Shown here in pieces: positions 36,169 through 43,373 of a DNA stretch of 64,000 nucleotides. Position numbers and translations under genes: made by a program. The DNA comes from Streptomyces cinnamoneus (GTDB taxonomy: Bacteria; Actinomycetota; Actinomycetes; Streptomycetales; Streptomycetaceae), in the NCBI RefSeq assembly GCF_014650495.1, contig NZ_BMVB01000007.1:62001-126000 (forward strand). The letters run 5' to 3'. Positions within the stretch are counted from its first letter, which is position 1; each line of letters starts with the position of its first letter. Below the pieces are notes generated by a model. That model did not search any database. It was not told the DNA's origin and saw only the letters and a program-made list of their open reading frames with translations.

Positions 36169-36211
36169 ACGCCACGCCGGGGGCGGCGAAGATCGCCCCG
36201 GAACGTGCGGT

Positions 36212-36217
36212 TACGCT
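36212..36217 (+). promoter_or_regulatory. Leaderless -10 box of the second DUF3817 gene
   Basis: TACGCT ends 6 nt before the ATG at 36224, with no ribosome site between. This is the same geometry as at 9130, 32034, 34187, 35647 and 55806. Confidence 0.5.
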
Positions 36218-36223
36218 CGCTCC

Positions 36224-36559
36224 ATGAAGAAGAGCGTGCTGACCCGCTACCGCGTCCTTGCGTACGTCACGGGCGTGCTGCTGGTCCTGCTGACCCTCGG
36301 CATGGTCGCCAAGTATCTGCTGGACGTCGACGGCGCTGCCGACTTCACCAAGGTCGTCAGCATCGCCCACGGCTGGCTGTATGTCGTCTACCTCGTCCTG
36401 GCCTTCGACCTGGGCTCCAAGGCCAAGTGGCCGTTCGGCAAGCTGGTGTGGGTGCTGATCGCGGGCACGATCCCGACCGCCGCCTTCTTCGTCGAGCGCA
36501 AGGTCACCCGCGAGATGGAGCCGCTGCTCGTGGACGAGGCCGCCCCCGTACGGGCCTGA
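36224..36559 (+). CDS. DUF3817 membrane protein (second paralogue)
   Basis: The 111-residue protein has three membrane helices and the family motif SIAHGWLYVVYLVLAFDLGSKAKWPFGK followed by LIAGTIPTAAFFVERKV. It corresponds segment by segment to the protein at 34360-34704 (HG...YVVYLV...D, P-T-G/A-x-FFxxR). It probably has its own leaderless promoter and ends before a strong terminator. The function is unknown. Confidence 0.85.
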   Translation: MKKSVLTRYRVLAYVTGVLLVLLTLGMVAKYLLDVDGAADFTKVVSIAHGWLYVVYLVLAFDLGSKAKWPFGKLVWVLIAGTIPTAAFFVERKVTREMEPLLVDEAAPVRA

Positions 36560-36597
36560 CCCGCTCGCCGGCGAGCCCGCCGGCCCCCGCGCGACAC

Positions 36598-36626
36598 CGC
36601 CCCGGACACCCCTTGTGTCCGGGGCG
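36598..36626 (+). terminator. Terminator before the icmA operator
   Basis: Arms CGCCCCGGACA (36598-36608) and TGTCCGGGGCG (36616-36626) form a perfect 11-bp stem followed by TTCTT. It insulates icmA from the upstream genes. Confidence 0.85.
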
Positions 36627-36635
36627 TTCTTGCGC

Positions 36636-36667
36636 GAAAATTTAGTAGGACGTCCTAGTAAATTTTC
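36636..36667. promoter_or_regulatory. 32-bp near-perfect palindrome upstream of icmA
   Basis: GAAAATTTAGTAGGAC (36636-36651) is followed directly by GTCCTAGTAAATTTTC (36652-36667), its reverse complement except for one base pair. The element is strikingly AT-rich for this genome, lies 39 bp before the icmA start, and has a TAGGACGTCCTA core. It is a strong candidate operator overlapping the promoter; the cognate regulator may be the MarR protein at 35647 or a TetR-type acyl-CoA sensor elsewhere. Confidence 0.75.
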
Positions 36668-36705
36668 TCGGCGCAACGGGGCACGGAGAGGCAGACGAGA
36701 CCACC

Positions 36706-38406
36706 ATGGACGCAGCATCCATCGAGGCGGGGCGCAACCGCTGGCAGGCCCGGTACGACAAGGCCCGCAAGCGCGACGCCGACTTCACCACCCTCTCCGG
36801 CGACGAGGTCGAGCCGCTCTACGGTCCCCGCCCCGGCGACACCTACGAGGGCTTCGAGCGCATCGGCTGGCCCGGCGAGTACCCCTTCACCCGCGGCCTG
36901 TATGCGACCGGCTACCGGGGCCGCACCTGGACCATCCGCCAGTTCGCGGGCTTCGGCAACGCCGAGCAGACCAACGAGCGCTACAAGATGATCCTCGCCA
37001 ACGGCGGCGGCGGCCTCAGCGTGGCCTTCGACATGCCGACCCTCATGGGACGCGACTCCGACGACGGCCGCTCCCTCGGCGAGGTCGGCCACTGCGGCGT
37101 GGCCATCGACTCCGCCGCCGACATGGAGGTCCTCTTCAAGGACATCCCGCTCGGCGACGTCACCACCTCGATGACGATCAGCGGCCCGGCCGTCCCCGTC
37201 TTCTGCATGTACCTGGTGGCGGCCGAGCGCCAGGGCGTGGATCCCTCGGTCCTCAACGGCACGCTGCAGACCGACATCTTCAAGGAGTACATCGCCCAGA
37301 AGGAGTGGCTCTTCCCGCCCGAGCCCCACCTGCGCCTGATCGGCGACCTGATGGAGCACTGCGCGCGGTCCATCCCCGCCTACAAGCCGCTGTCCGTCTC
37401 CGGCTACCACATCCGCGAGGCCGGGGCGACGGCCGCGCAGGAGCTCGCCTACACGCTCGCCGACGGCTTCGGCTACGTGGAGCTGGGCCTGTCCCGCGGC
37501 CTGGACGTCGACGTCTTCGCGCCCGGCCTGTCCTTCTTCTTCGACGCGCACGTGGACTTCTTCGAGGAGATCGCCAAGTTCCGCGCGGCCCGCCGCATCT
37601 GGGCCCGCTGGATGAAGGAGGTCTACGGGGCGAAGACCGACAAGGCCCAGTGGCTGCGCTTCCACACCCAGACCGCCGGTGTCTCGCTCACCGCCCAGCA
37701 GCCGTACAACAACGTGGTCCGCACGGCCGTGGAGGCCCTGGCGGCCGTCCTGGGCGGCACCAACTCGCTCCACACCAACGCCCTCGACGAGACCCTCGCC
37801 CTCCCCAGCGAGCAGGCCGCCGAGATCGCCCTGCGCACGCAGCAGGTCCTGATGGAGGAGACGGGCGTCGCCAACGTCGCCGACCCGCTGGGCGGCTCCT
37901 GGTACGTCGAGCAGCTCACCGACCGGATCGAGGCCGACGCCGAGAAGATCTTCGAGCAGATCAAGGAACGCGGCCTACGGGCCCACCCCGACGGCAAGCA
38001 CCCCATCGGCCCCGTCACCTCCGGCATCCTGCGCGGCATCGAGGACGGCTGGTTCACCGGCGAGATCGCCGAGAGCGCCTTCCGCTACCAGCAGTCCCTG
38101 GAGAAGGGCGCCAAGCGCGTCGTCGGCGTCAACTGCCACGAGGGCTCGGTGACGGGCGACCTGGAGATCCTCCGCGTCAGCCACGAGGTGGAACGCGAAC
38201 AGGTCCGCGTCCTGGCCACCCGCAAGGCCGCCCGCGACGACGCGGCGGTACGGGCCGCCCTGGACGCCATGCTGACCGCCGCCCGCGACGGCTCCAACAT
38301 GATCGCCCCCATGCTGGAAGCGGTCCGCGCGGAGGCCACCCTGGGCGAGATCTGCGACGCCCTGAGGGACGAGTGGGGTGTGTACACGGAGCCGGCGGGG
38401 TTCTGA
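36706..38406 (+). CDS. icmA: Isobutyryl-CoA mutase large subunit
   Basis: This B12-dependent enzyme interconverts isobutyryl-CoA and n-butyryl-CoA, linking valine catabolism to fatty-acid and polyketide precursors. The 566-residue length equals known IcmA. It contains only the substrate-binding barrel; the B12-binding small subunit IcmB must be encoded elsewhere. Specificity residues are visible: Phe80 (IRQFAGF) and Gln198 (YIAQKEW), which distinguish ICM from methylmalonyl-CoA mutase (Tyr and Arg there). The ATG at 36706 lies behind GGAGAGG at a long distance. It is preceded by a large palindromic operator. Many annotations would call it methylmalonyl-CoA mutase; the residue pair argues against that. 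Confidence 0.92.
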   Translation: MDAASIEAGRNRWQARYDKARKRDADFTTLSGDEVEPLYGPRPGDTYEGFERIGWPGEYPFTRGLYATGYRGRTWTIRQFAGFGNAEQTNERYKMILANGGGGLSVAFDMPTLMGRDSDDGRSLGEVGHCGVAIDSAADMEVLFKDIPLGDVTTSMTISGPAVPVFCMYLVAAERQGVDPSVLNGTLQTDIFKEYIAQKEWLFPPEPHLRLIGDLMEHCARSIPAYKPLSVSGYHIREAGATAAQELAYTLADGFGYVELGLSRGLDVDVFAPGLSFFFDAHVDFFEEIAKFRAARRIWARWMKEVYGAKTDKAQWLRFHTQTAGVSLTAQQPYNNVVRTAVEALAAVLGGTNSLHTNALDETLALPSEQAAEIALRTQQVLMEETGVANVADPLGGSWYVEQLTDRIEADAEKIFEQIKERGLRAHPDGKHPIGPVTSGILRGIEDGWFTGEIAESAFRYQQSLEKGAKRVVGVNCHEGSVTGDLEILRVSHEVEREQVRVLATRKAARDDAAVRAALDAMLTAARDGSNMIAPMLEAVRAEATLGEICDALRDEWGVYTEPAGF

Positions 38407-38428
38407 CGCCCGCTGTCACCACCTCGCG

Positions 38429-38677
38429 TCAGGGCAGTGGTACGAGCTTGACCACGGTGACGGTCACCACCGAAGGGCTGACGAGGTAAGTGATGAAGGC
38501 GATGTTGCCGACGGTGGCGTCGCGACGGTCGTGATCGCCGCGAACGGAGGTGGAGCCACAGCCATACGGTTTCAGCGCCAAGGCGGTCATGCCGTTCTCG
38601 AAGAGCTTGCGCCGTTCGGCGGTCAGGCTCCGACGCCCGGTGTCGGCGTCGTTGGTATAGGCGATGCGGTAGCTCAA
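38429..38677 (-). CDS. RelE/ParE-like toxin of a type II toxin-antitoxin pair
   Basis: This 82-residue basic protein starts at a TTG (38677) that overlaps the antitoxin stop codon as TTGA. It begins LSYRIAYTNDADTGRRSL and contains KPYGCGSTSVRGDHDRRDATVGNIAFITYLVSPSVVTVTVVKLV, matching the small beta-sheet RelE/ParE fold (central charged strand, C-terminal hydrophobic strands). The likely target is ribosome-bound mRNA or gyrase; which one cannot be told. The longer open frame to 38803 runs inside the antitoxin gene and is not used. The gene converges on icmA with 22 bp between. Confidence 0.72.
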   Translation of the reverse strand: MSYRIAYTNDADTGRRSLTAERRKLFENGMTALALKPYGCGSTSVRGDHDRRDATVGNIAFITYLVSPSVVTVTVVKLVPLP

Positions 38678-38961
38678 CCGGCGCTCCTGTATGTGTCGCC
38701 CGACTCGTCGTCGAAGTGGACGCCGGAGAAGTCCCCGGCCTTCAGACGCGCGATCAGAGCCTCCTCCTCCGGGTCGTGCGCCTGCGGCGTCCGGAGGGCC
38801 CAACGGGCAAGGACACCGGAGATCTCATCCGCACCTGCCTGCTCCGCTTCGCGCTCGAACTCTGCTCGCAGCGGGGCGGGCAGTGCCTCCCGGATGCTGT
38901 TGATGGTGCCCGGCAGCTCCACCGTCCGGCCGCCGATGGTCGTCGTGAAGGTCTTCGCCAT
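38674..38961 (-). CDS. Putative antitoxin partner of the RelE/ParE-like toxin
   Basis: The 95-residue acidic protein starts at ATG 38961 behind GGGCAGGA (MAKTFTTTIGGRTVELPGTI). The central helix AEFEREAEQAGADEISGVLARWAL is followed by the acidic tail AHDPEEEALIARLKAGDFSGVHFDDE, as expected for a toxin-neutralising region. No clear DNA-binding motif is recognised. It precedes and is coupled to the toxin gene. The antitoxin role is inferred from gene order, size and acidity. Confidence 0.68.
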   Translation of the reverse strand: MAKTFTTTIGGRTVELPGTINSIREALPAPLRAEFEREAEQAGADEISGVLARWALRTPQAHDPEEEALIARLKAGDFSGVHFDDESGDTYRSAG

Positions 38962-39257
38962 GTCCTGCCCCTTCCTCGATACCCATGCCGCCGATACCGA
39001 CGTGGTCCTTCGAACTATGCCTGCTGTGTGGCGCGGGTGATGAGCGAACACCCGGGAAGCGTCTCACCCACGGATGCGGCGGCGCATGCACCCTTCACCC
39101 GTAAGCGTGAATTTGTTCGAAGGCCGGTGTCGTGCTGTCATTTTCCGACTCGGACCTCACTCACATGTGCGACCGGACTTTCGAACCCGGCTCGTACGCG
39201 GCTTGCCCGCCCTAGCCTCCCTTGGTACCGACAGAGGTACGGAGAGGGGCGGGCGTC

Positions 39258-40067
39258 GTGACGAACGAGACCTCCCAGCCGCCGATGGCGTGGCGGCTGT
39301 GCGGGAACCAGGTCAAGCTGTGGCGGATGGACGCCGGCGTCAGCCGGGAGGCCCTCGGCCAGGAGGCCGGGTACGGGTACGAGACCGTCAAGTCGATGGA
39401 GCAGGGGCGGCGTCGGCCCAGCCAGCGGTTGCTGGAGGTGGCCGATGAGATGTGCGGGGCGAACGGGAAGTTGCTGGCTGCGCGCAACTACCTGCAGCCG
39501 GAGCGGTTCGTACCGCGTGTACGGGACTACATGGCTGCCGAAGCGGAAGCCATCGCAGTGCACTGGTACGAAACGGTGCTCATCCCGGGACTGTTGCAGA
39601 CCGAGGAGTACGCACGGGTGCTGATGGCGCAGCACTGCCCGCCGGTCGACGACGAAACGGTCGAGGAACGCGTCGCGGCCCGGCTGGAGCGGCAGGGGCT
39701 CCTGGCGAAGACGACGGTCCTGTTCAGTTTCGTGCTCTACGAGGCGGCCCTGCGCACGCTGGTCGGCGGCCGCGAGGCGATGCGCAGGCAACTCGATCAC
39801 CTGCTGGAGGTGGGGAACGCCCGGAACGTATCGCTTCAGGTTCTCCCTGCCCGCCATGGCGTTTACGCCGGGCTCGGAGGGCCCTTCGTGCTGCTGGAGA
39901 ACGCCGAGCTTGAGCGCCACGCCTTTGAGGAAGGGCAAGAGACCGGCGTCCTGCACACGGACCCCGAGAGGATCAGCAACCTCACGAAGCGCCATGCCAT
40001 GATCCGTATGCAGGCTCTCAGTGCTGAGGAATCGGCAGGGCTCATCAGGAAGTTGGCCGAGGAATGA
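39258..40067 (+). CDS. Scr1/DUF5753-type helix-turn-helix regulator
   Basis: The 269-residue regulator starts at GTG 39258 behind GGAGAGGGG. An N-terminal XRE-type helix-turn-helix (about residues 10-60, LCGNQVKLWRMDAGVSREAL and GYGYETVKSMEQGRRRPSQR) is followed by the DUF5753 domain (FVPRVRDYMAAEAEAIAVHWYETVLIPGLLQTEEYARVL, and VGNARNVSLQVLP). Such regulators occur many times per Streptomyces genome next to a DUF397 gene; members such as WhiJ and AbaA-locus proteins affect development and antibiotic production. The DUF397 gene overlaps its stop codon by ATGA. Confidence 0.93.
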   Translation: MTNETSQPPMAWRLCGNQVKLWRMDAGVSREALGQEAGYGYETVKSMEQGRRRPSQRLLEVADEMCGANGKLLAARNYLQPERFVPRVRDYMAAEAEAIAVHWYETVLIPGLLQTEEYARVLMAQHCPPVDDETVEERVAARLERQGLLAKTTVLFSFVLYEAALRTLVGGREAMRRQLDHLLEVGNARNVSLQVLPARHGVYAGLGGPFVLLENAELERHAFEEGQETGVLHTDPERISNLTKRHAMIRMQALSAEESAGLIRKLAEE

Positions 40068-40249
40068 CGCTCCCTGAGCAGAGATGGTTCAAGTCCAGTC
40101 ATAGCGGTAGCGAGGGCACCGCGTGCGTCGAAGTCGCCCTCACCCCCCGCACCGTCCACATACGTGACTCCAAACGCCGGGACGGCCCCCACCTGTCCAT
40201 ACCCGCCCCCGCCTGGGCGGGCTTCCTTCTCTACGCCGCCGGGGGCTGA
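40064..40249 (+). CDS. DUF397 small protein
   Basis: This 61-residue protein has the family hallmarks RWFKSSHSGSEGTACVEVAL and HIRDSKRRDGPHLSIP followed by AWAGFL. It is translationally coupled to the Scr1-type regulator by ATGA. DUF397 proteins act with, and probably antagonise, their paired regulator in an antitoxin-like relation. The 3' end overlaps the convergent TetR gene by 19 bp. Confidence 0.92.
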   Translation: MTLPEQRWFKSSHSGSEGTACVEVALTPRTVHIRDSKRRDGPHLSIPAPAWAGFLLYAAGG

Positions 40250-40905
40250 TCCCCCGCCGTCGCCACGGCCGCCAGGCCGCCCACCAGGAGGCCCGCGAAG
40301 CCCCGGGCCCACTCCGGGTCCACCGGCTCCGCGCTGACCAGGGTGCGGTGGACGACCGCGCCGGCGATCACGTCGAAGATGAGGTCCGCGGTGCGGGCGG
40401 CCGTGGTGGGGTCGTCCTCGTGGGGGAGTTCGCCCCGGAGCTGGGCGCGGGTGCGGCCCAGGAGGACGAGGGACTTCTGGCGGTCGACGATCGCCGAGCG
40501 GATGCGTTCGCGCAGTGCGTCGTCCCGCGTCGACTCCGCCACCACGGCCATCAGGGCCGTCTTCGTCTCCGGCCGCTCCAGGAGCGCCGCGAACTGCAGG
40601 ACCACGCCCTCGATGTCGGCCTGCAGGCTGCCGCGGTCGGGGAGTTCCAGGTGTTCGTCGAAGAGCGCGGCGACCGCGTCCACGACCAGTTCGCTCTTGC
40701 CCGCCCAGCGGCGGTAGAGGGTGGTCTTGGCGACGCCGGCGCGCGCCGCCACGTCGCCCAGGGTCAGTTTTCCCCAGCCCAGCTCGACCAGCGCCTCGCG
40801 CGTCGCGCCGAGGATCGCCCGGTCGGCCTCGGCGCTGCGCGGCCGGCCCGTCCGGCGCGTGCGGCCGTCGCGCGGGCCGGGCGCGGGGGAGGGGGCTGCG
40901 GTCAT
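40231..40905 (-). CDS. TetR-family transcriptional regulator
   Basis: The 224-residue regulator has an N-terminal basic tail (GPRDGRTRRTGRPRSAEAD) and a TetR helix-turn-helix (about 30-75: ILGATREALVELGWGKLTLG, VAARAGVAKTTLYRRWAGKSELV), followed by the C-terminal TetR_C ligand domain. The ATG at 40905 has no ribosome site; a -10-like TAAGGT lies 7 nt upstream, so the message may be leaderless. An upstream in-frame ATG at 40953 would cross this promoter. A perfect palindrome 82 bp upstream (40987-41009) is the likely operator and also sits before the thioredoxin-TPR gene. Confidence 0.88.
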   Translation of the reverse strand: MTAAPSPAPGPRDGRTRRTGRPRSAEADRAILGATREALVELGWGKLTLGDVAARAGVAKTTLYRRWAGKSELVVDAVAALFDEHLELPDRGSLQADIEGVVLQFAALLERPETKTALMAVVAESTRDDALRERIRSAIVDRQKSLVLLGRTRAQLRGELPHEDDPTTAARTADLIFDVIAGAVVHRTLVSAEPVDPEWARGFAGLLVGGLAAVATAGDQPPAA

Positions 40906-40986
40906 GGACTGGACCTTACCGCCGGGTAGCGATACGGGTATGAGCCAGATCACCGGGAAGTCTTGCCCCGGGAGGGGGGCTTCCAG

Positions 40987-41009
40987 TTACGCTACGACCC
41001 GTAGCGTAA
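40987..41009. promoter_or_regulatory. Perfect 23-bp palindrome, candidate TetR operator
   Basis: Arms TTACGCTAC (40987-40995) and GTAGCGTAA (41001-41009) are exactly inverted around GACCC. The site lies between the divergent TetR gene (start 40905) and the thioredoxin-TPR gene (start 41103), a typical place for a TetR operator controlling one or both. Confidence 0.65.
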
Positions 41010-41102
41010 GAGCGACAACCACGGACGCCAGGTGGGGACCCGGCGTCAGAAGCCATCGCTGCATTTTTCCGGTTCGCCCGGCCGAGGGGGGAGGATAGGC
41101 CC

Positions 41103-42068
41103 ATGCAGCCACGGAACATGTCCATGAGTGGAGTGGTCGACCTCGCCGCGGTGAAGGCGGCCGGCGAAGCGAAGCAGAAGGCGGAGCAGGCGCGCGCGGA
41201 AGCGGCGCGCCACGGCGGCGTGCCGGCCGCCGGTGCGGGCCGCCTCGTCTTCGACGTCGACGAAGCGGGTTTTGACCAGGAAGTCCTGCAGCGCTCCGCC
41301 GAGGTGCCGGTCGTCATCGACTTCTGGGCCGACTGGTGCGAGCCGTGCAAGCAGCTCGGCCCGCTGCTGGAGCGGCTGGCGCAGGAGTACGCGGGCCGGT
41401 TCGTCCTCGCCAAGGTCGACGTCGAGGCCAACCAGCTGCTGTTCCAGCAGTTCGGTGTGCAGTCCATTCCCGCCGTCTTCGCGGTGGTCGCCGGCCAGGC
41501 GCTGCCGCTCTTCCAGGGCGCGGCCCCCGAGGCGCAGATCCGCGAGGTGCTGGACCAGCTCGTCGCGGTGGCGGAGCAGCGCTTCGGCATCGTCGGCGCG
41601 CCCGTCGAGGGCGGCGAGGCGGCCGAGGTCGCGCCGCAGGCCCCGGCCGGCCCGTACGACTCGGTCCTGAGCGCCGCGCACGAGGCGCTCGACGCCGGTG
41701 ACCTGGGCGGCGCCGTGCGCGCCTACGAGAACGTCCTGTCCGACGACCCGGCCAACGCCGAGGCCAAGCTGGGCCTCGCGCAGGCGCAGCTGCTGCGGCG
41801 CGTGCAGGACATGGACGCCCAGCAGGTGCGCAAGGCCGCCGCGGACGCGCCCGGCGACGTGCAGGCGCAGATCGCGGCAGCCGATCTCGACCTGGTCGGC
41901 GGGCACGTCGCGGACGCCTTCGGGCGACTGGTCGACGCCGTGAAGAAGTCGGCCGGCGAGGACCGTGACGCGGCCCGCGTGCGGCTGCTGGAGCTGTTCG
42001 AGGTGATCGGCCCCGACGACCCGCGGGTGGTGGCGGCGCGTACGGCGCTGTCGCGCGCGCTGTTCTGA
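41103..42068 (+). CDS. Thioredoxin-domain protein with C-terminal TPR-like region (CnoX/YbbN type)
   Basis: The 321-residue protein begins with a charged helix (VKAAGEAKQKAEQARAEAAR). A thioredoxin domain follows at about 48-160, with active site WCEPC (78-82; Glu-Pro instead of Gly-Pro) and the cis-Pro loop QSIPAVF. The remaining residues to the C-terminus form tetratricopeptide-like helices (AHEALDAGDLGGAVRAYENVL, DPANAEAKLGLAQAQLL). E. coli CnoX with this layout works with chaperones under oxidative stress; a similar cytoplasmic role is inferred. The ATG at 41103 follows GGGAGGA. Confidence 0.9.
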   Translation: MQPRNMSMSGVVDLAAVKAAGEAKQKAEQARAEAARHGGVPAAGAGRLVFDVDEAGFDQEVLQRSAEVPVVIDFWADWCEPCKQLGPLLERLAQEYAGRFVLAKVDVEANQLLFQQFGVQSIPAVFAVVAGQALPLFQGAAPEAQIREVLDQLVAVAEQRFGIVGAPVEGGEAAEVAPQAPAGPYDSVLSAAHEALDAGDLGGAVRAYENVLSDDPANAEAKLGLAQAQLLRRVQDMDAQQVRKAAADAPGDVQAQIAAADLDLVGGHVADAFGRLVDAVKKSAGEDRDAARVRLLELFEVIGPDDPRVVAARTALSRALF

Positions 42069-42113
42069 GGGACCTCGTTCCACCTGGGTCCCAGGCGGAA
42101 CAACCGCCGCGCT

Positions 42114-42130
42114 TTACCAAATCTTGGTAA
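42114..42130. promoter_or_regulatory. 17-bp inverted repeat after the thioredoxin gene
   Basis: TTACCAA (42114-42120) and TTGGTAA (42124-42130) are perfectly inverted around ATC. Its AT-richness is unusual for the neighbourhood. It may be an operator or the start of the downstream regulatory region; it is too short and AT-rich for a good terminator. Confidence 0.4.
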
Positions 42131-42142
42131 TCGCGGCCCCTG

Positions 42143-42187
42143 TTACTGCAAGTAAGAAGAGCCCGGGCGTTCGCCCGGGTTCTTCTT
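42143..42187 (+). terminator. Terminator of the thioredoxin-TPR gene, preceded by TTACT-N3-AGTAA
   Basis: The stem AAGAAGAGCCCGGG (42154-42167) pairs with CCCGGGTTCTTCTT (42174-42187) with one G-T wobble, followed by GTTT. Its left side overlaps a small inverted repeat TTACT-GCA-AGTAA (42143-42155) that resembles the element at 42273. Confidence 0.8.
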
Positions 42188-42641
42188 GTTTCCTCCACTT
42201 CTTCCCGGACACGCTGCGGCATCGTCCCGCGGGGGGCCGATGCGGACCGGCCACCCCATGGTTATCGGCCCGTTACTCGCCAGTAATCAACCTCTTGTGT
42301 CCCGGCCGTGAATGCATCACGATCGGCCCAGCCCGGTCCATTCCGCGTTCCGGCCACCCGGCCGGCACCGCGGTCATGGGTCCCCACCGGGCCGGCCGGC
42401 GCGCCTGCGCCGGCCTGTGGGACAGGGGGGTCCCCGCCGCCAACGGCGGGGCCTGTTCCGGCGGTTGCGCGAAGGCGTGGCCAGTGGTTGTCGCTCGGGG
42501 GTGAACGCCGGTGATGCATCGGGCGCGATTGGCGCCGCCGCATACGACGGCGCTCTCCTTCCCGAGGACGTAGCGCTTCTCCCATCCCGGGAGCGGGCCC
42601 CGGCCCCTCCCGGAGGTGTACGTCCGAGAAGGAGGAAAGTC
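42188..42641 (+). promoter_or_regulatory. Long upstream region of the DUF6230 operon
   Basis: These 454 bp without a convincing gene contain TTACT-CGCC-AGTAA (42273-42286), an operator-like 14-bp dyad. They also contain a strong hairpin with arms CCCCGCCG (42432-42439) and CGGCGGGG (42444-42451), extended by ACAGG/CCTGT, and finally AGGAGG (42630-42635) before the GTG at 42642. The frame of the downstream gene stays open back to 42312, but composition and the internal ribosome site argue that this part is untranslated. If transcription starts near 42290, the leader would be about 350 nt, long for this genome. Confidence 0.45.
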
Positions 42642-43262
42642 GTGAAGTCCCAGACTCGTGGTGGGACCAGATGGCGGCGGTTCGCCGTGGTCATGGTGCC
42701 CAGCGTCGCGGCGACGGCCGCGATCGGCGTGGCCATCGCCCAGGGCGCCCTCGCGGCGTCGTTCAGCGTTTCGGGCCAGCAGTTCCAGGTGAAGGCCGAG
42801 AGCCTGCATGGCTGGGGATTCGTCCAGTACGGCGCGATCGACAAGACCAAGAAGGGTGACAAGCCCGTCGCGGTGGTCGGCATCAACACGGCGAAGATCA
42901 CCAAGCTCTGTCAGGCCGTGACCGTCCCCACCCCGTTCGGCGAGGTGGGGATGAAGCTGGAGGCCGGCAGCGACAAGCAGGTCGAGGCGACCAAGCTCTA
43001 CATCGACGCCGACGACCTCAAGGCCAACGCCAAGTTCACCAACGTCGACATCGGCGTCTCGGTCAGCGACACGTCCAAGGGCCCCGGTCCCGCCAAGCCG
43101 GGCGAGGACAACCGGGGCGCGTACGTGCCCGGCTCCTTCGCCCAGCAGGCGGACGAGGTGGAGTTCACCGACGTCGACCAGCGTGCCTGGGCGACCTCGG
43201 CCGGAACGTTCACGCTCCCCGGTCTGCACATGGGCGTCAGCATGGGCGCCGCCAAGTGCTGA
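42642..43262 (+). CDS. DUF6230 exported protein
   Basis: The 206-residue protein starts at GTG 42642, 6 nt behind a perfect AGGAGG. The N-terminal segment KSQTRGGTRWRRFAVVMVPS plus a hydrophobic stretch to AIAQGALAAS (about 15-40) looks like a signal peptide or anchor. The mature part is beta-rich (GQQFQVKAESLHGWGFVQYG) and has a pair of Cys residues (TKLCQ and the C-terminal AKC). Streptomyces homologues are sometimes labelled cholesterol esterase without a visible Ser-His-Asp triad, and I see none. It is the first gene of a three-gene operon. Confidence 0.82.
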   Translation: MKSQTRGGTRWRRFAVVMVPSVAATAAIGVAIAQGALAASFSVSGQQFQVKAESLHGWGFVQYGAIDKTKKGDKPVAVVGINTAKITKLCQAVTVPTPFGEVGMKLEAGSDKQVEATKLYIDADDLKANAKFTNVDIGVSVSDTSKGPGPAKPGEDNRGAYVPGSFAQQADEVEFTDVDQRAWATSAGTFTLPGLHMGVSMGAAKC

Positions 43263-43373
43263 CGTCCCCGATGCGCTGAACGGCCGGGCGCGGGGCGGCA
43301 CTTGGCGTCCCCGTGCCCGTACCGTTCGTCGCTCACGTACCACCGATTCGCCAGTCCCGAGGAGCTGTACACC

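Noticed and set aside
36706..38406. Calling the mutase methylmalonyl-CoA mutase
   Set aside because: Phe80/Gln198 and the 566-residue length without a B12 domain fit isobutyryl-CoA mutase.
42312..42641. N-terminal extension of the DUF6230 gene
   Set aside because: Arg/Gly/Pro-rich composition, and a perfect AGGAGG lies before GTG 42642.
42642..43262. Naming the DUF6230 protein cholesterol esterase
   Set aside because: No GxSxG or other hydrolase triad is visible; the label appears to be inherited annotation.
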